The notes under the pieces were generated by a model. It did not search any database, was not told where the DNA came from, and saw only the letters and a program-made list of their open reading frames with translations. Below are positions 49,704-57,678 of a stretch of DNA of 64,000 bases, piece by piece. The stretch's first letter is position 1. Each line of letters opens with the position of its first letter. The stretch covers positions 62,001 through 126,000 of the forward strand of contig NZ_JAHWGP010000016.1 in NCBI RefSeq assembly GCF_020873915.1, given 5' to 3'. Source of the DNA: Streptomyces sp. DH5 (lineage in GTDB: Bacteria > Actinomycetota > Actinomycetes > Streptomycetales > Streptomycetaceae). The translations under genes were made by a program, and so were the position numbers.

Positions 49704-50892
49704 GGGGCTCCTCGGGTTCGGTCACGGTTGCGGGTGGGGAGGACGGCACCGCGCCGTCGGGCGCGGTGCTCGGGGCGGACGGCCGGTGCAGCGCCTGGGC
49801 CAGTTCGACCAGCCCGCCGGTGCCCAGGACCTCGGTGGCGTGCAGCCGGTAGGTGCCGGCGCCCTCGGGTGGTTCCTCGCCCGCGGTGGCCCGCCGCGCC
49901 GCGTCGGCGACCATGGCCGCCTCCGCGGCCAGCCGCGCCCCGTGCGGGGAGCGGCCCGCGCGCAGGGCGGAGTCCCGCACCCGCTCGCGCACCGTGTGGT
50001 CGAAGTACGGTGCCAGCGCGAGCAGCGCGTCGTGGATCGACACCTCGCGCCACTGCAGCCGGGCCCGGGGCCACTGCCACCACGCGGCCGGGGGTTTGGG
50101 CGCGGTGGGCACCGACCGGACCAGGGACCACAGCGGGGCCAGGCGCCGGTGGTCGGCCCACGCCCGCCGCTGCGCCGCCACCGACGGCAGCAGGTATCCC
50201 GCCGAGCACAGCAGCGCGGCCAGCGAGGCCATCGGCGGGGCGATCGTGGTGGACAGGAAGTCGAGGTCGTGCCCGTTCCAACGCGCCACGACGGCGGTGT
50301 ACTTGGCCACCTGGAAGCCGACGAGGTCCAGCAGCGCGCCCACCAGGATCAGCCGCAGCCCGGTGCGCAGCGGACCGCCGACCTCGCGCGCCCACTTCAC
50401 GCAGACCGCGCACATCACCAGCATCGCCGCGCTGTGCCCGAGCAGGTACAGCAGGATCATCTCCCGCATGAACGGCGTGTTGGCGTAGTAGGTGTCGAGG
50501 TCCCGCAGCCGCTCGGTGTCCGCCTCGGCGAGCAGGAACAGCACCACGATGGCGGTCATCAGCAGACCGTAGGCGGTGACGGTGCGCAGCACCCTGCGCC
50601 GTACCCGTGCGCGGGTGCCGCCCCGCCAGTTGATCAGCAGTACCAGCACCGCGCAGCTGTACGCGCAGAGCACGCTGTAGGTGAGCGGGGCCCCGAAGTT
50701 GGGGACGCCGGTGAACTCGTTGACGGCGGCCAGGGTGGCCGGGGCGGCGCAGACGAAGACCAGCGCGCCGAGGACGATCGCCGCGCAGGTGGAGACGGTC
50801 AGCGGGTTGCGCACGGCTGTGCGCGGGCGGCGGAACAGCAGCACGGGGGTCATCCCGAACACGAAGGCCGCCAGGTAGACGACGAGACTCAT
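49693..50892 (-). CDS. MAB_1171c-type 7-TM membrane protein, paralogue C
   Basis: A 399-residue protein with about seven N-terminal membrane helices (to residue 230) and a cytoplasmic C-terminal domain. Motifs shared with the paralogues at 50924 and 52715: VNEFTGVPNFGAPLTYSVL (VNR-TGVPN in the others), LVLLINWRGG, RDLDTYYANTPFMREMILLYLL, VAKYTAVVARWNGHDLDFLS, and WREVSIHDALLALAPYFD. The name MAB_1171c family putative transporter is used for such proteins; no transport has been shown that I know of. ATG 50892 has GAGAGGAG upstream. The C-terminus ends in a Pro/Ser-rich tail. Confidence 0.78.
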   Translation of the reverse strand: MSLVVYLAAFVFGMTPVLLFRRPRTAVRNPLTVSTCAAIVLGALVFVCAAPATLAAVNEFTGVPNFGAPLTYSVLCAYSCAVLVLLINWRGGTRARVRRRVLRTVTAYGLLMTAIVVLFLLAEADTERLRDLDTYYANTPFMREMILLYLLGHSAAMLVMCAVCVKWAREVGGPLRTGLRLILVGALLDLVGFQVAKYTAVVARWNGHDLDFLSTTIAPPMASLAALLCSAGYLLPSVAAQRRAWADHRRLAPLWSLVRSVPTAPKPPAAWWQWPRARLQWREVSIHDALLALAPYFDHTVRERVRDSALRAGRSPHGARLAAEAAMVADAARRATAGEEPPEGAGTYRLHATEVLGTGGLVELAQALHRPSAPSTAPDGAVPSSPPATVTEPEEPHVA

Positions 50893-50923
50893 GCCGGCCG
50901 GCTCCTCTCCGCCGGGCGCCGGA

Positions 50924-52108
50924 TCACGCCGTCCCCGCCGTCGTCGTGCCGCTCGCGACGGCGGGGGCCGCCGGCACCGGGACGGTCCCGGCCAGCGCGT
51001 CGGCGATCCGGGCGAGCACGGCCGGGTCCGGCACCCGGCCGGGGAGCCGGGCGCCGCCGTCGGGGGCCGTGACCGGCTCTGCCGGGTCCCTCTCCCGCCG
51101 TACCGCCGTGGTGATCACCACGGCCCAGGCGGCGGCCTCCGCCCGCTCGGGGTCCCGCGTCGCCGCCAGCACGCCGGCGCGGGTCCGGTCGTACACCTCC
51201 CGGTCGAAATAGGCGTCGAGGTGGCCGAGCGCGTTGTGGATGCTGGTCCGGCGCCACATCAGACGGGTGGTGGGGGAGGCGAACCGGGGGCGGGGCAGCC
51301 GCAGCGCCCGGCGGGTGAGCAGGTCGTCCAGTGCCCGCTCCAGCGGCGCGAGCCGCTCGTACGTCCGCCGGGCCCGCCGCCACTCGGCGGCCGTGGGGGT
51401 CACCAGCGGCACCAGCACCCCGACGACCGTGAGCAGGGCGCCGAGTCCGGCGGCGATCGGGGAGACGGTCGTGCCGAGCGCCGACCAGTCCCGTCCTGAC
51501 CAGCCGGCACCCACCGCGATCAGCTTGGTCACGCTGTACCCGGCCCCGCACAGCGCGCCCGTGGCGAGCAGCACCAGCCCCGTCCGCAGTCCGCCCCGCA
51601 CCCGGCGTGCCCAGCGCAGCGCGGACACCGTGGTGACGGTGACGGTGGTGAGGTGCGCCAGCAGGTACAGCAGGATCATCTGGGCGATGAACGGGGTCGT
51701 CGCGTAATAGGTGTCCAGGTCGGTCCGGCGCTCCACCGGGGCGTCCCCGAGGGCGAACGTCACCGCGATGCCGAGGACGACGACGGCGTAGCCCAGTACC
51801 CAGAGGCGGGCGGTGCGCCGGACCCGGGGCCCTCCGCGCCAGTGCACGATGAGCACCTGGGAGGCGGCGCAGTACCCGGTGATGGCCGCGTAGGTGAGCG
51901 GCGCGGCCAGGTTGGGCACGCCGCCGAGGCGGTTGACGGCGCCGACCGTCGGAGGCGCCCCGAGGAAGAAGCACAGGCCCGCCAGGCCCAGTACCGCGCA
52001 GATCGCCCGCAGGTACGGGTCGCGCCGGTGCCGCAGCAGGTCGGGTGCCTTCACCAGCAGCCCGAGCCACAGCACCCCGCAGCTGACGTAGTTGATCAGG
52101 CCGCTCAT
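50924..52108 (-). CDS. MAB_1171c-type 7-TM membrane protein, paralogue B
   Basis: A 394-residue paralogue with the same plan: seven helices, then a cytoplasmic domain. Shared motifs are VNRLGGVPNLAAPLTYAAI, VLIVHWRGG, TDLDTYYATTPFIAQMILLYLLAH, KLIAVGAGWSGRDWSAL and WRRTSIHNALGHLDAYFDREVYDR. Its ATG at 52108 overlaps the stop of the ImmA/IrrE-like gene as ATGA, which couples the two translationally. The C-terminus is Ala/Pro/Thr-rich. The 31 bp to paralogue C keep them in one operon. Confidence 0.78.
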   Translation of the reverse strand: MSGLINYVSCGVLWLGLLVKAPDLLRHRRDPYLRAICAVLGLAGLCFFLGAPPTVGAVNRLGGVPNLAAPLTYAAITGYCAASQVLIVHWRGGPRVRRTARLWVLGYAVVVLGIAVTFALGDAPVERRTDLDTYYATTPFIAQMILLYLLAHLTTVTVTTVSALRWARRVRGGLRTGLVLLATGALCGAGYSVTKLIAVGAGWSGRDWSALGTTVSPIAAGLGALLTVVGVLVPLVTPTAAEWRRARRTYERLAPLERALDDLLTRRALRLPRPRFASPTTRLMWRRTSIHNALGHLDAYFDREVYDRTRAGVLAATRDPERAEAAAWAVVITTAVRRERDPAEPVTAPDGGARLPGRVPDPAVLARIADALAGTVPVPAAPAVASGTTTAGTA

Positions 52109-52623
52109 CTCTTCGTCCCGCGGTAGTTGAGCGCGGCCCCGATGCGTCCGGCGAGGTCCTGCGGGTCCCCGGCGCCGGCCGGAGGGGTGTGGCCCGCGTC
52201 GGCGTGGGGCTCCAGCCAGGTGCGCAGCCGGCGGCCCATGAGCATGCCGAAGCGGTCGGCCTCCTGCTCCTCCGCCAGGCTGAAGTCGGTGCGCGCGGCC
52301 ACGGCCGGCGGATGCGCGCCCGCCTCCCGGTCCGTCTCCCGGCGCTTCATGTGCCACACCTCGTGGCAGAAGATCACGATCTGGTGCCACACGGCGGCCC
52401 GCTCGTCCACCACCACGTCGTCGTGGCACTCCCGCTCCAGCCACAGGCCGCTCGCGGTACGGGGCGGGAACGCGGCCCGGTGGACGACGACTTCACGTCC
52501 CCGCCAGGCGCTGACGGAGGCGACGAGCGCGTCGAAGAGCGCGTCGGGGTCGGCCGGCACCGCCACGTCGATGGGGTCGATGAGGGCGTCAGCGAGACGA
52601 CGCATCTCCCTCCTGGTACGCAC
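52105..52623 (-). CDS. ImmA/IrrE-type metallopeptidase-like protein
   Basis: A 172-residue protein with a zinc-peptidase motif: IFCHEVWHMKRRE (HExxH) near residue 87 and a downstream glutamate in SLAEEQEADRFGMLMGRRL as likely third ligand. This is the ImmA/IrrE pattern. Relatives cleave Xre-type repressors or anti-factors. In actinobacteria such genes are often annotated as toxin-like regulatory proteins beside MAB_1171c-type proteins, usually with an Xre regulator; none is present here. The N-terminus ADALIDPIDVAVPADPDALFDALV resembles a regulatory helix region. GTG 52623 has AGGGAGA upstream. It is coupled to paralogue B. Confidence 0.78.
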   Translation of the reverse strand: MRTRREMRRLADALIDPIDVAVPADPDALFDALVASVSAWRGREVVVHRAAFPPRTASGLWLERECHDDVVVDERAAVWHQIVIFCHEVWHMKRRETDREAGAHPPAVAARTDFSLAEEQEADRFGMLMGRRLRTWLEPHADAGHTPPAGAGDPQDLAGRIGAALNYRGTKR

Positions 52624-52714
52624 CGCTGTCTCCCTGTTCCGCCGGGTGTCGCTCGGTCACCTGTGCAATATGCCAAGTCGGACGGCCTCCGGGCCAGTTC
52701 CCCGGGTGGCACGG

Positions 52715-53944
52715 TCACTCGGGGACCGCCACGGCGTCCCCGGAGGCCATGGCGCGGGCGCGGACCCTCCGGAGGAGGTCGGGATGGCCGAGGGCGCGGG
52801 AGACCGCACCGATCTCGCGGAGCAGCTCGGTGGTGTCGGCCTCGTGGCCGCCCTCGTCCCGGCCGGTACCGGCCGCGATCGCGTCGAGGATCACCACGGC
52901 CGCGGCGACCGCCCTGGCCCGTTCCGGCGGGACACCGAGGCCGAGGGCGGCGTCGTAGGACCGCTCGCGCAGCCGTTCGTCGGTGCGCCGGGCCAGGGGC
53001 AGCAGCACGTCACGGATGAACGTCTCGCGCCGGGTCAGCCGCAGTTCGGGTCCGGCGCGCAGCACGAGCGGCAGGCCGGAGCCGTGGGCGGTCCGCATCA
53101 GCAGGTACAGGGGCCGCAGTTGGCGGTGGGCCACCCGGATCAGCCAGCGCTCGTGCAGGTACTGGCCGGCGTGCGGCAGGATGAAGCCGACCGCGATCGA
53201 CACGGCCGACAGACAGGCCAGTGCCGGGGCGACGTGCAGGCTGAGCCAGTCCAGGTCGTTCCCGCTCCAGCGGGCCCCCACGGCGGTGAGTTTGGCGGCG
53301 TCGAAGGCGAGGTTCAGCGCGTAGCCGATGCCCAGGAACTTCAGTCCCCAGCGCAGCCAGGCGTCCAGTCCCTCGGTGCGGATCCAGTTCCAGATCAGCT
53401 TCGAGGTGATCAGGACGGCGGTGGTGTGCGCGAGGAGGTACAGCAGGATCTCCTCACGCATGAACGGCGTGTTGGCGTAGTAGGTGTCCAGGTCACGGGT
53501 CCGCTCCACCGGCACGTCGGCGAGGGCGAACAGCACCCACAGCGCGGCGATGACGCCCCCGTACACGAGGACGACCCAGCGGGTGGCGCGGCGGGTGGAG
53601 GGGGAGTGTTCGGGGAGTCCGTCGCGCCAGGCGATGATCAGCACCAGACAGGACGCGCAGAAGGCGGTCAGCAGCGAGTACACCAGGGGCGCGGAGATGT
53701 TCGGCACCCCGGTGACCCGGTTGACCCGGGCGATGGTCGACGGGGCGACGAACACGAACACCGCGCAGGCGAGCAGCAGCAGTCCGCCGACCGCGCGCAG
53801 CAGCGGGTCCGTCCACAGCCGGATGATCGTCGGCAGTTTGATCGCCAGGGCGGCGGCCAGCACGCCGGCCGGGATCCACCAGAACGACGTGTAGAAGGCG
53901 CTGAGGGACGAGGCGGGGCCGATGGCCGCGTCCGCGAACCCCAT
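52715..53944 (-). CDS. MAB_1171c-type 7-TM membrane protein, paralogue A (first gene)
   Basis: A 409-residue paralogue with seven helices from about residue 18 to 240 and a cytoplasmic domain. Shared motifs: VNRVTGVPNISAPLVYSLL, LVLIIAWRDG, RDLDTYYANTPFMREEILLYLLAH, KLTAVGARWSGNDLDWLS and TRRETFIRDVLLPLARRTDERLRERSYDAALGLGVPPERARAVAAAVV. It heads the leftward operon: ATG 53944 has GAGGGG upstream. A gap of 91 bp separates it from the ImmA-like gene. The role is unknown. Confidence 0.78.
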   Translation of the reverse strand: MGFADAAIGPASSLSAFYTSFWWIPAGVLAAALAIKLPTIIRLWTDPLLRAVGGLLLLACAVFVFVAPSTIARVNRVTGVPNISAPLVYSLLTAFCASCLVLIIAWRDGLPEHSPSTRRATRWVVLVYGGVIAALWVLFALADVPVERTRDLDTYYANTPFMREEILLYLLAHTTAVLITSKLIWNWIRTEGLDAWLRWGLKFLGIGYALNLAFDAAKLTAVGARWSGNDLDWLSLHVAPALACLSAVSIAVGFILPHAGQYLHERWLIRVAHRQLRPLYLLMRTAHGSGLPLVLRAGPELRLTRRETFIRDVLLPLARRTDERLRERSYDAALGLGVPPERARAVAAAVVILDAIAAGTGRDEGGHEADTTELLREIGAVSRALGHPDLLRRVRARAMASGDAVAVPE

Positions 53945-54040
53945 CGTGTCCCCTCACTCTCATCGGCCGTCGCACACAAGGCTGTTCGAGCCTACGCGGC
54001 CGGGAGCGCCCGCGTCAGGCGATGCGCCGCGCGGGCCGTC

Positions 54041-54138
54041 CCGCCGCGGGTTCCCGCCCGGGTTCCTGCCCGGGGTCCCGCCGCGGGTTCCCGCCCGGGT
54101 TCCTGCCCGGGGTCCTGCCCGGGTTCTTGTCCGGGTTC
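54041..54138. repeat. 12-bp minisatellite with duplicated 37-bp higher-order unit
   Basis: Eight tandem 12- or 13-bp units of the form CCGCCCGGGTTC run from 54041 to 54138, with a ninth partial unit after them. Units 1-3 (54041-54077) and 4-6 (54078-54114) are identical 37-bp blocks; units 7-8 drift to TTGTCCGGGTTC. The array fills the divergent gap between the membrane-protein operon and the arabinoside operon and ends 13 bp before the -35 box at 54151. Confidence 0.88.
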
Positions 54139-54150
54139 TTGTCCGAACCA

Positions 54151-54179
54151 TTGACGCGCCCGGGCATCACACCTACGGT
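54151..54179 (+). promoter_or_regulatory. Promoter of the arabinoside-uptake operon
   Basis: TTGACG (54151-54156) and TACGGT (54174-54179) are separated by exactly 17 bp, a strong vegetative-type promoter. The predicted start is near 54186, about 70 nt before the first gene. An operator-like palindrome overlaps the region just downstream. Confidence 0.75.
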
Positions 54180-54202
54180 CCCGTTCGAAGTTACGAGCGC
54201 CA

Positions 54203-54216
54203 TTCGACATATCGAA
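54203..54216. promoter_or_regulatory. Operator-like palindrome TTCGA-CATA-TCGAA
   Basis: A perfect 14-bp dyad about 17 nt downstream of the predicted transcription start of the arabinoside operon. A related GTTCGAAG stands at 54183-54190. Position and symmetry fit a repressor of the LacI, GntR or DeoR type. No such regulator is encoded next to it in this window. Confidence 0.6.
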
Positions 54217-54257
54217 CATCAGGTTGCGAGCGATGGGTTGACACCATCCATGAGCAG

Positions 54258-55628
54258 ATGGGGTACGGCATGGGACGACCTGGTCCGAACCGCAGGCAAC
54301 TCCTCGCCGGACTGGGCGGGTTGACGGTCGCCGGAAGCTTCGGCTTCGCGGCGCTCGGCACGGGAGCCGACGCGCTCGCCTCCGGCGCGGACACCCGCGT
54401 GCGCTACTGGAACCTCTTCAGCGGCGGCGACGGATACAACATGATCGCGATGCTGGACTCCTTCCGCGCGGAGCATCCCGGCATCCAGGTGAAGGACTCC
54501 ACCCTGCAGTGGGGCAGCCCCTTCTACACCAAGCTCGCCATGGCCGCCGCGGGCAACCGCGCCCCCGACCTGGGTGTCATGCACCTCGGCCGCGTCACCG
54601 GCTTCTCACCCGGCCGCCTCCTGGACCCCTGGGACACCGGCCTGCTCGCCGAGTACGGCGTGCGGGAGGCCGACTTCAACCCCGAGCTGTGGAAACGCGC
54701 CGTCGTCGACGGCAAGCTGTACGCCCTCCCGCTCGACATCCACGTCCAGCTCTGCTTCTACCGCAAGGACGTACTGAAACGGGCCGGACTGCTCGGCGAG
54801 GACGGCCGCATGGTGCCGGTCACCTCCACCGACGAGTGGTTCGAGGTCCTGAAGGAGGCCAGGAAGGCCACCGGGAAGGGCCTGCAGACGATCGGCCTGT
54901 GGCACAACGACCAGAACTTCCAGTGGTGGTTCTTCGTCGCCTTCTACACCCAGCTCGGCGGCACCTGGTTCGACGACACCCGCACCGAGGTCACCTTCGA
55001 CACCGACAAGGCCACCGAGGTCCTCGGGTTCCTGCGCAGGCACATCACCGACGGCTACGCCGACCCGGGCTTCGGCGGCGGCGCAGGCGCCGAACAGTTC
55101 GTCAACGGCGCCCCCTTCGTCTGGGAGGGCAACTGGTCGGTGCCCGTCTTCGACGGCGCGGAGATCGAGTACGGCGCCACCCCGCTGCCGCCGGTCTTCG
55201 GCAGGCAGGCCACCCACGCCGAGTCCCACGCCTTCGTCCTGCCGCACCAGGCGGACCGCGGCGGCGCCGCGAACGAGGGCGCCCACCGCCTCGCCGCCCA
55301 CATCGTCCAGAACGCCCTCGCCTGGTCCGGCGGCGGCCACATCCCCGCCCACACCCCCACCCTGAGCACGGAGGCGTACCGGAAACTCGCCCCGCAGAGC
55401 GAGTACGTCTCCGCCATGGACCACCAGGCCACCGAGCCGAAGGTGTGGTTCGCCGGCTCCACCGGCGTCCTCGCCCAGCGCATCGGCCCGATCGTCGTCT
55501 CCTCCACGACGGGCTCCGCCCGGCCGGACGCCGTCGCCCGCCGCATGAAGAGCACCCTCGGCCGGCTCCTCGCCACCGAGAACCCCATGGACGGCCGCAC
55601 GGCCGCGCAGGGAGGTGCGGTCGCATGA
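54258..55628 (+). CDS. Family 1 extracellular sugar-binding protein (Tat-type signal)
   Basis: A secreted substrate-binding protein of about 456 residues for an ABC importer. The N-terminus carries a twin-arginine signal (PNRRQLLAGLGGLTVAGSFGFAALG) with probable cleavage near ADALASGA. There is no lipobox cysteine, unusual for a Gram-positive binding protein. Binding-domain segments include YWNLFSGGDGYNMIAMLDSF, APDLGVMHLGRV and FVNGAPFVWEGNWSVPVF. The start is ATG 54258 or 54270; neither has a strong ribosome binding site. It overlaps the first permease gene by four bases. The GH51 gene in the same operon points to arabinose-containing oligosaccharides as ligand. Confidence 0.85.
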   Translation: MGYGMGRPGPNRRQLLAGLGGLTVAGSFGFAALGTGADALASGADTRVRYWNLFSGGDGYNMIAMLDSFRAEHPGIQVKDSTLQWGSPFYTKLAMAAAGNRAPDLGVMHLGRVTGFSPGRLLDPWDTGLLAEYGVREADFNPELWKRAVVDGKLYALPLDIHVQLCFYRKDVLKRAGLLGEDGRMVPVTSTDEWFEVLKEARKATGKGLQTIGLWHNDQNFQWWFFVAFYTQLGGTWFDDTRTEVTFDTDKATEVLGFLRRHITDGYADPGFGGGAGAEQFVNGAPFVWEGNWSVPVFDGAEIEYGATPLPPVFGRQATHAESHAFVLPHQADRGGAANEGAHRLAAHIVQNALAWSGGGHIPAHTPTLSTEAYRKLAPQSEYVSAMDHQATEPKVWFAGSTGVLAQRIGPIVVSSTTGSARPDAVARRMKSTLGRLLATENPMDGRTAAQGGAVA

Positions 55629-56569
55629 CGACGACCAGCGCCGGCACCGTCATCCGCCCGGCCCGCGCGGGAGGCGCCACCGCGGGCGCCACCGCCCGCC
55701 GCCCCGGGCAGGGCTTCCAGCACGGCGGCTGGTTCGTCGCCCCGTTCCTCGCCCTGTTCGCGCTCTTCGTGATCTGGCCCCTGCTGCGCGGCCTCCACCT
55801 GAGCTTCACCGACGCCAACATCTCCGGCGACGGCGCGGACCTCATCGGCCTCGACAACTACCGCGAGGCCCTCCACGACCCCCTGATGTGGGACTCCCTC
55901 GGCCACAGCGCGTACTTCACGCTGCTCGTCGTCCCCTGCATCACCGTCCTCGCCTTCCTCCTGGCGATGCTCGCCCACCACATCGAACGCGGCAAGTGGC
56001 TGTGGCGGCTCTGCTTCTTCCTGCCGTTCCTGCTGCCGTCCACCGTCGCCGCCAACCTGTGGCAGTGGCTGTTCAACCCCGGCACCGGCATGGTCAACCA
56101 CGTCTTCGGCCTGGAGACGCCCTGGCTCACCGACAAGTCGTACGCCATGCTCGCCGTCGTCATCACCACCCTGTGGTGGACCGTCGGCTTCAGCTTCCTG
56201 CTCTACCTCGCGGCCCTCCAGGGCATCCCCGCCCACCTGTACGAGGCCGCCAGGCTCGACGGCGCGAACGCCTGGCACCGCATGGTCCACATCACCCTGC
56301 CCATGCTGCGCCACATCACCGGTCTCGTCCTCGCCCTGCAGATCCTCGCCTCGCTCCAGGTCTTCGACCAGGCCGTCGTCATCCAGGACTTCGGCCCCGG
56401 ACCCGAGGAGTCGACCCGCACCTTCGTGCAGTACACGCTCGAACAGGGCTTCACCAGCTACCGCGTGGGCTACGCCTCCGCCGTCTCCATCATCTTCTTC
56501 CTGATCATCGCGGCCGTCGCCCTCGCCCGGATGTGGCTGCTGCGCAACCGTGAGGAGGGCGGCCGATGA
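55625..56569 (+). CDS. ABC sugar importer permease, MalF type
   Basis: A 314-residue membrane protein with about six helices. The cytoplasmic EAA loop is LYEAARLDGANAWHRMVHITLPML. An N-terminal helix GWFVAPFLALFALFVIWPLL is typical of family CUT1 MalF-like permeases. ATG 55625 overlaps the binding-protein stop (ATGA) and the gene's own stop overlaps the next permease (ATGA). No ATPase gene is present, as usual in Streptomyces where MsiK serves many sugar importers. Confidence 0.9.
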   Translation: MTTTSAGTVIRPARAGGATAGATARRPGQGFQHGGWFVAPFLALFALFVIWPLLRGLHLSFTDANISGDGADLIGLDNYREALHDPLMWDSLGHSAYFTLLVVPCITVLAFLLAMLAHHIERGKWLWRLCFFLPFLLPSTVAANLWQWLFNPGTGMVNHVFGLETPWLTDKSYAMLAVVITTLWWTVGFSFLLYLAALQGIPAHLYEAARLDGANAWHRMVHITLPMLRHITGLVLALQILASLQVFDQAVVIQDFGPGPEESTRTFVQYTLEQGFTSYRVGYASAVSIIFFLIIAAVALARMWLLRNREEGGR

Positions 56570-57432
56570 CCACCGCCGCACAGCGGACACCCGCGGCCGG
56601 GCCCCGCCGGCCCTGGACACCGAGCCAGATCGTGCTCACCCTCCTCGGCACGGCAGTCTCCGCGGTGTTCCTCGCGCCGTTCGCCTGGGCGCTGTTCACC
56701 TCCCTGAAGTCGGAGACCGAGGCCGTCGAGGCGCCCCCGCACTGGCTCCCCGAGGACTGGACCGGCCAGGCATGGACGGCCATCCTCGAGACCGGCAACA
56801 TCACCAACTGGTTCGTGAACTCCCTGGTCGTCTCGGTGTGTGTGACCGCCGTCGTGCTGGTGGTGGCCGCCCTCGCCGGATACGGCTTCGCCCGCACCGA
56901 GTTCCGCGGCAAGGGCACCGCGCTGGGCGTGGTGATGGCCGGCCTCATGGTGTCCCCGGCCGTCCTCGGCGTGCCCCTGTTCACCACCGTCCAGCAGATG
57001 GGCATGGTCGACACCTACTGGGGCATGATCCTGCCCCAGTGCGCGCCCGCCGCGATGGTCTACATCCTCTACAAGTTCTTCCAGGGCGTGCCCCGCGAAC
57101 TGGAGGAGGCCGCCTTCCTCGACGGTGCCGGCCGCTGGCGCGTCTTCCTCACCATCGTCGTGCCGCTCTCCCGCCCCTCCCTCGCGGCGGTCGGCATCTT
57201 CACCTTCATCAGCTCCTGGAACAACTTCCTGTGGCCCTACATGGTCACCAACAACCCCGACCTGATGACCATGCCGAACGGCATCGCGACCGTCATGAAC
57301 TCCTACGGCATCCAGTGGGCCCAGCTCATGGCCGGCGGCCTCATGGCGGGACTCCCGCTGATCGTCGTCTTCGTCTTCTTCCAGCGTCAGATCGTGGCGG
57401 GCGTCGCCCACACCGGTCTGGCGGGTCAGTGA
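56566..57432 (+). CDS. ABC sugar importer permease, MalG type
   Basis: A 288-residue CUT1 permease with six helices and the EAA motif LEEAAFLDGAGRWRVFLTIVVPLSRP. It follows TPSQIVLTLLGTAVSAVFLAPFAWALFTSLK, the typical MalG-like first helix. It forms the channel with the MalF-type permease. The stop is at 57430-57432, and the remnant at 57453 follows. Confidence 0.9.
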   Translation: MTTAAQRTPAAGPRRPWTPSQIVLTLLGTAVSAVFLAPFAWALFTSLKSETEAVEAPPHWLPEDWTGQAWTAILETGNITNWFVNSLVVSVCVTAVVLVVAALAGYGFARTEFRGKGTALGVVMAGLMVSPAVLGVPLFTTVQQMGMVDTYWGMILPQCAPAAMVYILYKFFQGVPRELEEAAFLDGAGRWRVFLTIVVPLSRPSLAAVGIFTFISSWNNFLWPYMVTNNPDLMTMPNGIATVMNSYGIQWAQLMAGGLMAGLPLIVVFVFFQRQIVAGVAHTGLAGQ

Positions 57433-57452
57433 TCCCCGCGAGGAGAGCCGAC

Positions 57453-57630
57453 GTGAAGCGCCCGGAAACGCCCCCCTGCCGACCGCGGCCGTCGCGGCCC
57501 GCCGCCCGTGGATCACGTTCGGCAGGCGTACCACTACCCCGACGCCGAGGACGACGGCCCCCCAAAGCTCGGGTACAACCGCCTGAGGTGGACGAAGAAC
57601 GGCCGGCCGGTCGTGCGCCGGAGGCCCGAC
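57453..57630 (+). pseudogene. Probable remnant of a GH43 arabinanase/arabinofuranosidase gene
   Basis: After the permease, GAGGAG followed by GTGAAGCGCCCGG (GTG 57453) looks like a gene start, but this frame soon becomes low-complexity and is not conserved. In another frame the segment AYHYPDAEDDGPPKLGYNRL and RWTKNGRPVV (from about 57520 to 57610) closely resembles the C-terminal end of GH43 arabinanases (pattern YHYYDADxxGxPxLGIxxLxWDxxGWP). The start and end of an otherwise missing gene in different frames indicate a large internal deletion. The 3' frame reads on into the GH51 gene. GH43 and GH51 genes often share such operons. Confidence 0.5.
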
Positions 57631-57678
57631 GAGCCCCCGCGCAGCCGTGGACGAAACCGAACATCCGAGAGGAAGACC

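Noticed and set aside
48225-51072. Long overlapping plus-strand frames over the monooxygenase and membrane genes
   Set aside because: Shadows of the minus-strand genes; no hydrophobic pattern, no motifs.
54041-54138. CRISPR array
   Set aside because: Units are only 12-13 bp and directly adjacent with no spacers; no cas genes are present.
54238-54269. TTGACA at 54238 as the main promoter of the arabinoside operon
   Set aside because: No -10 box at proper spacing before the gene start; the pair at 54151-54179 is far better.
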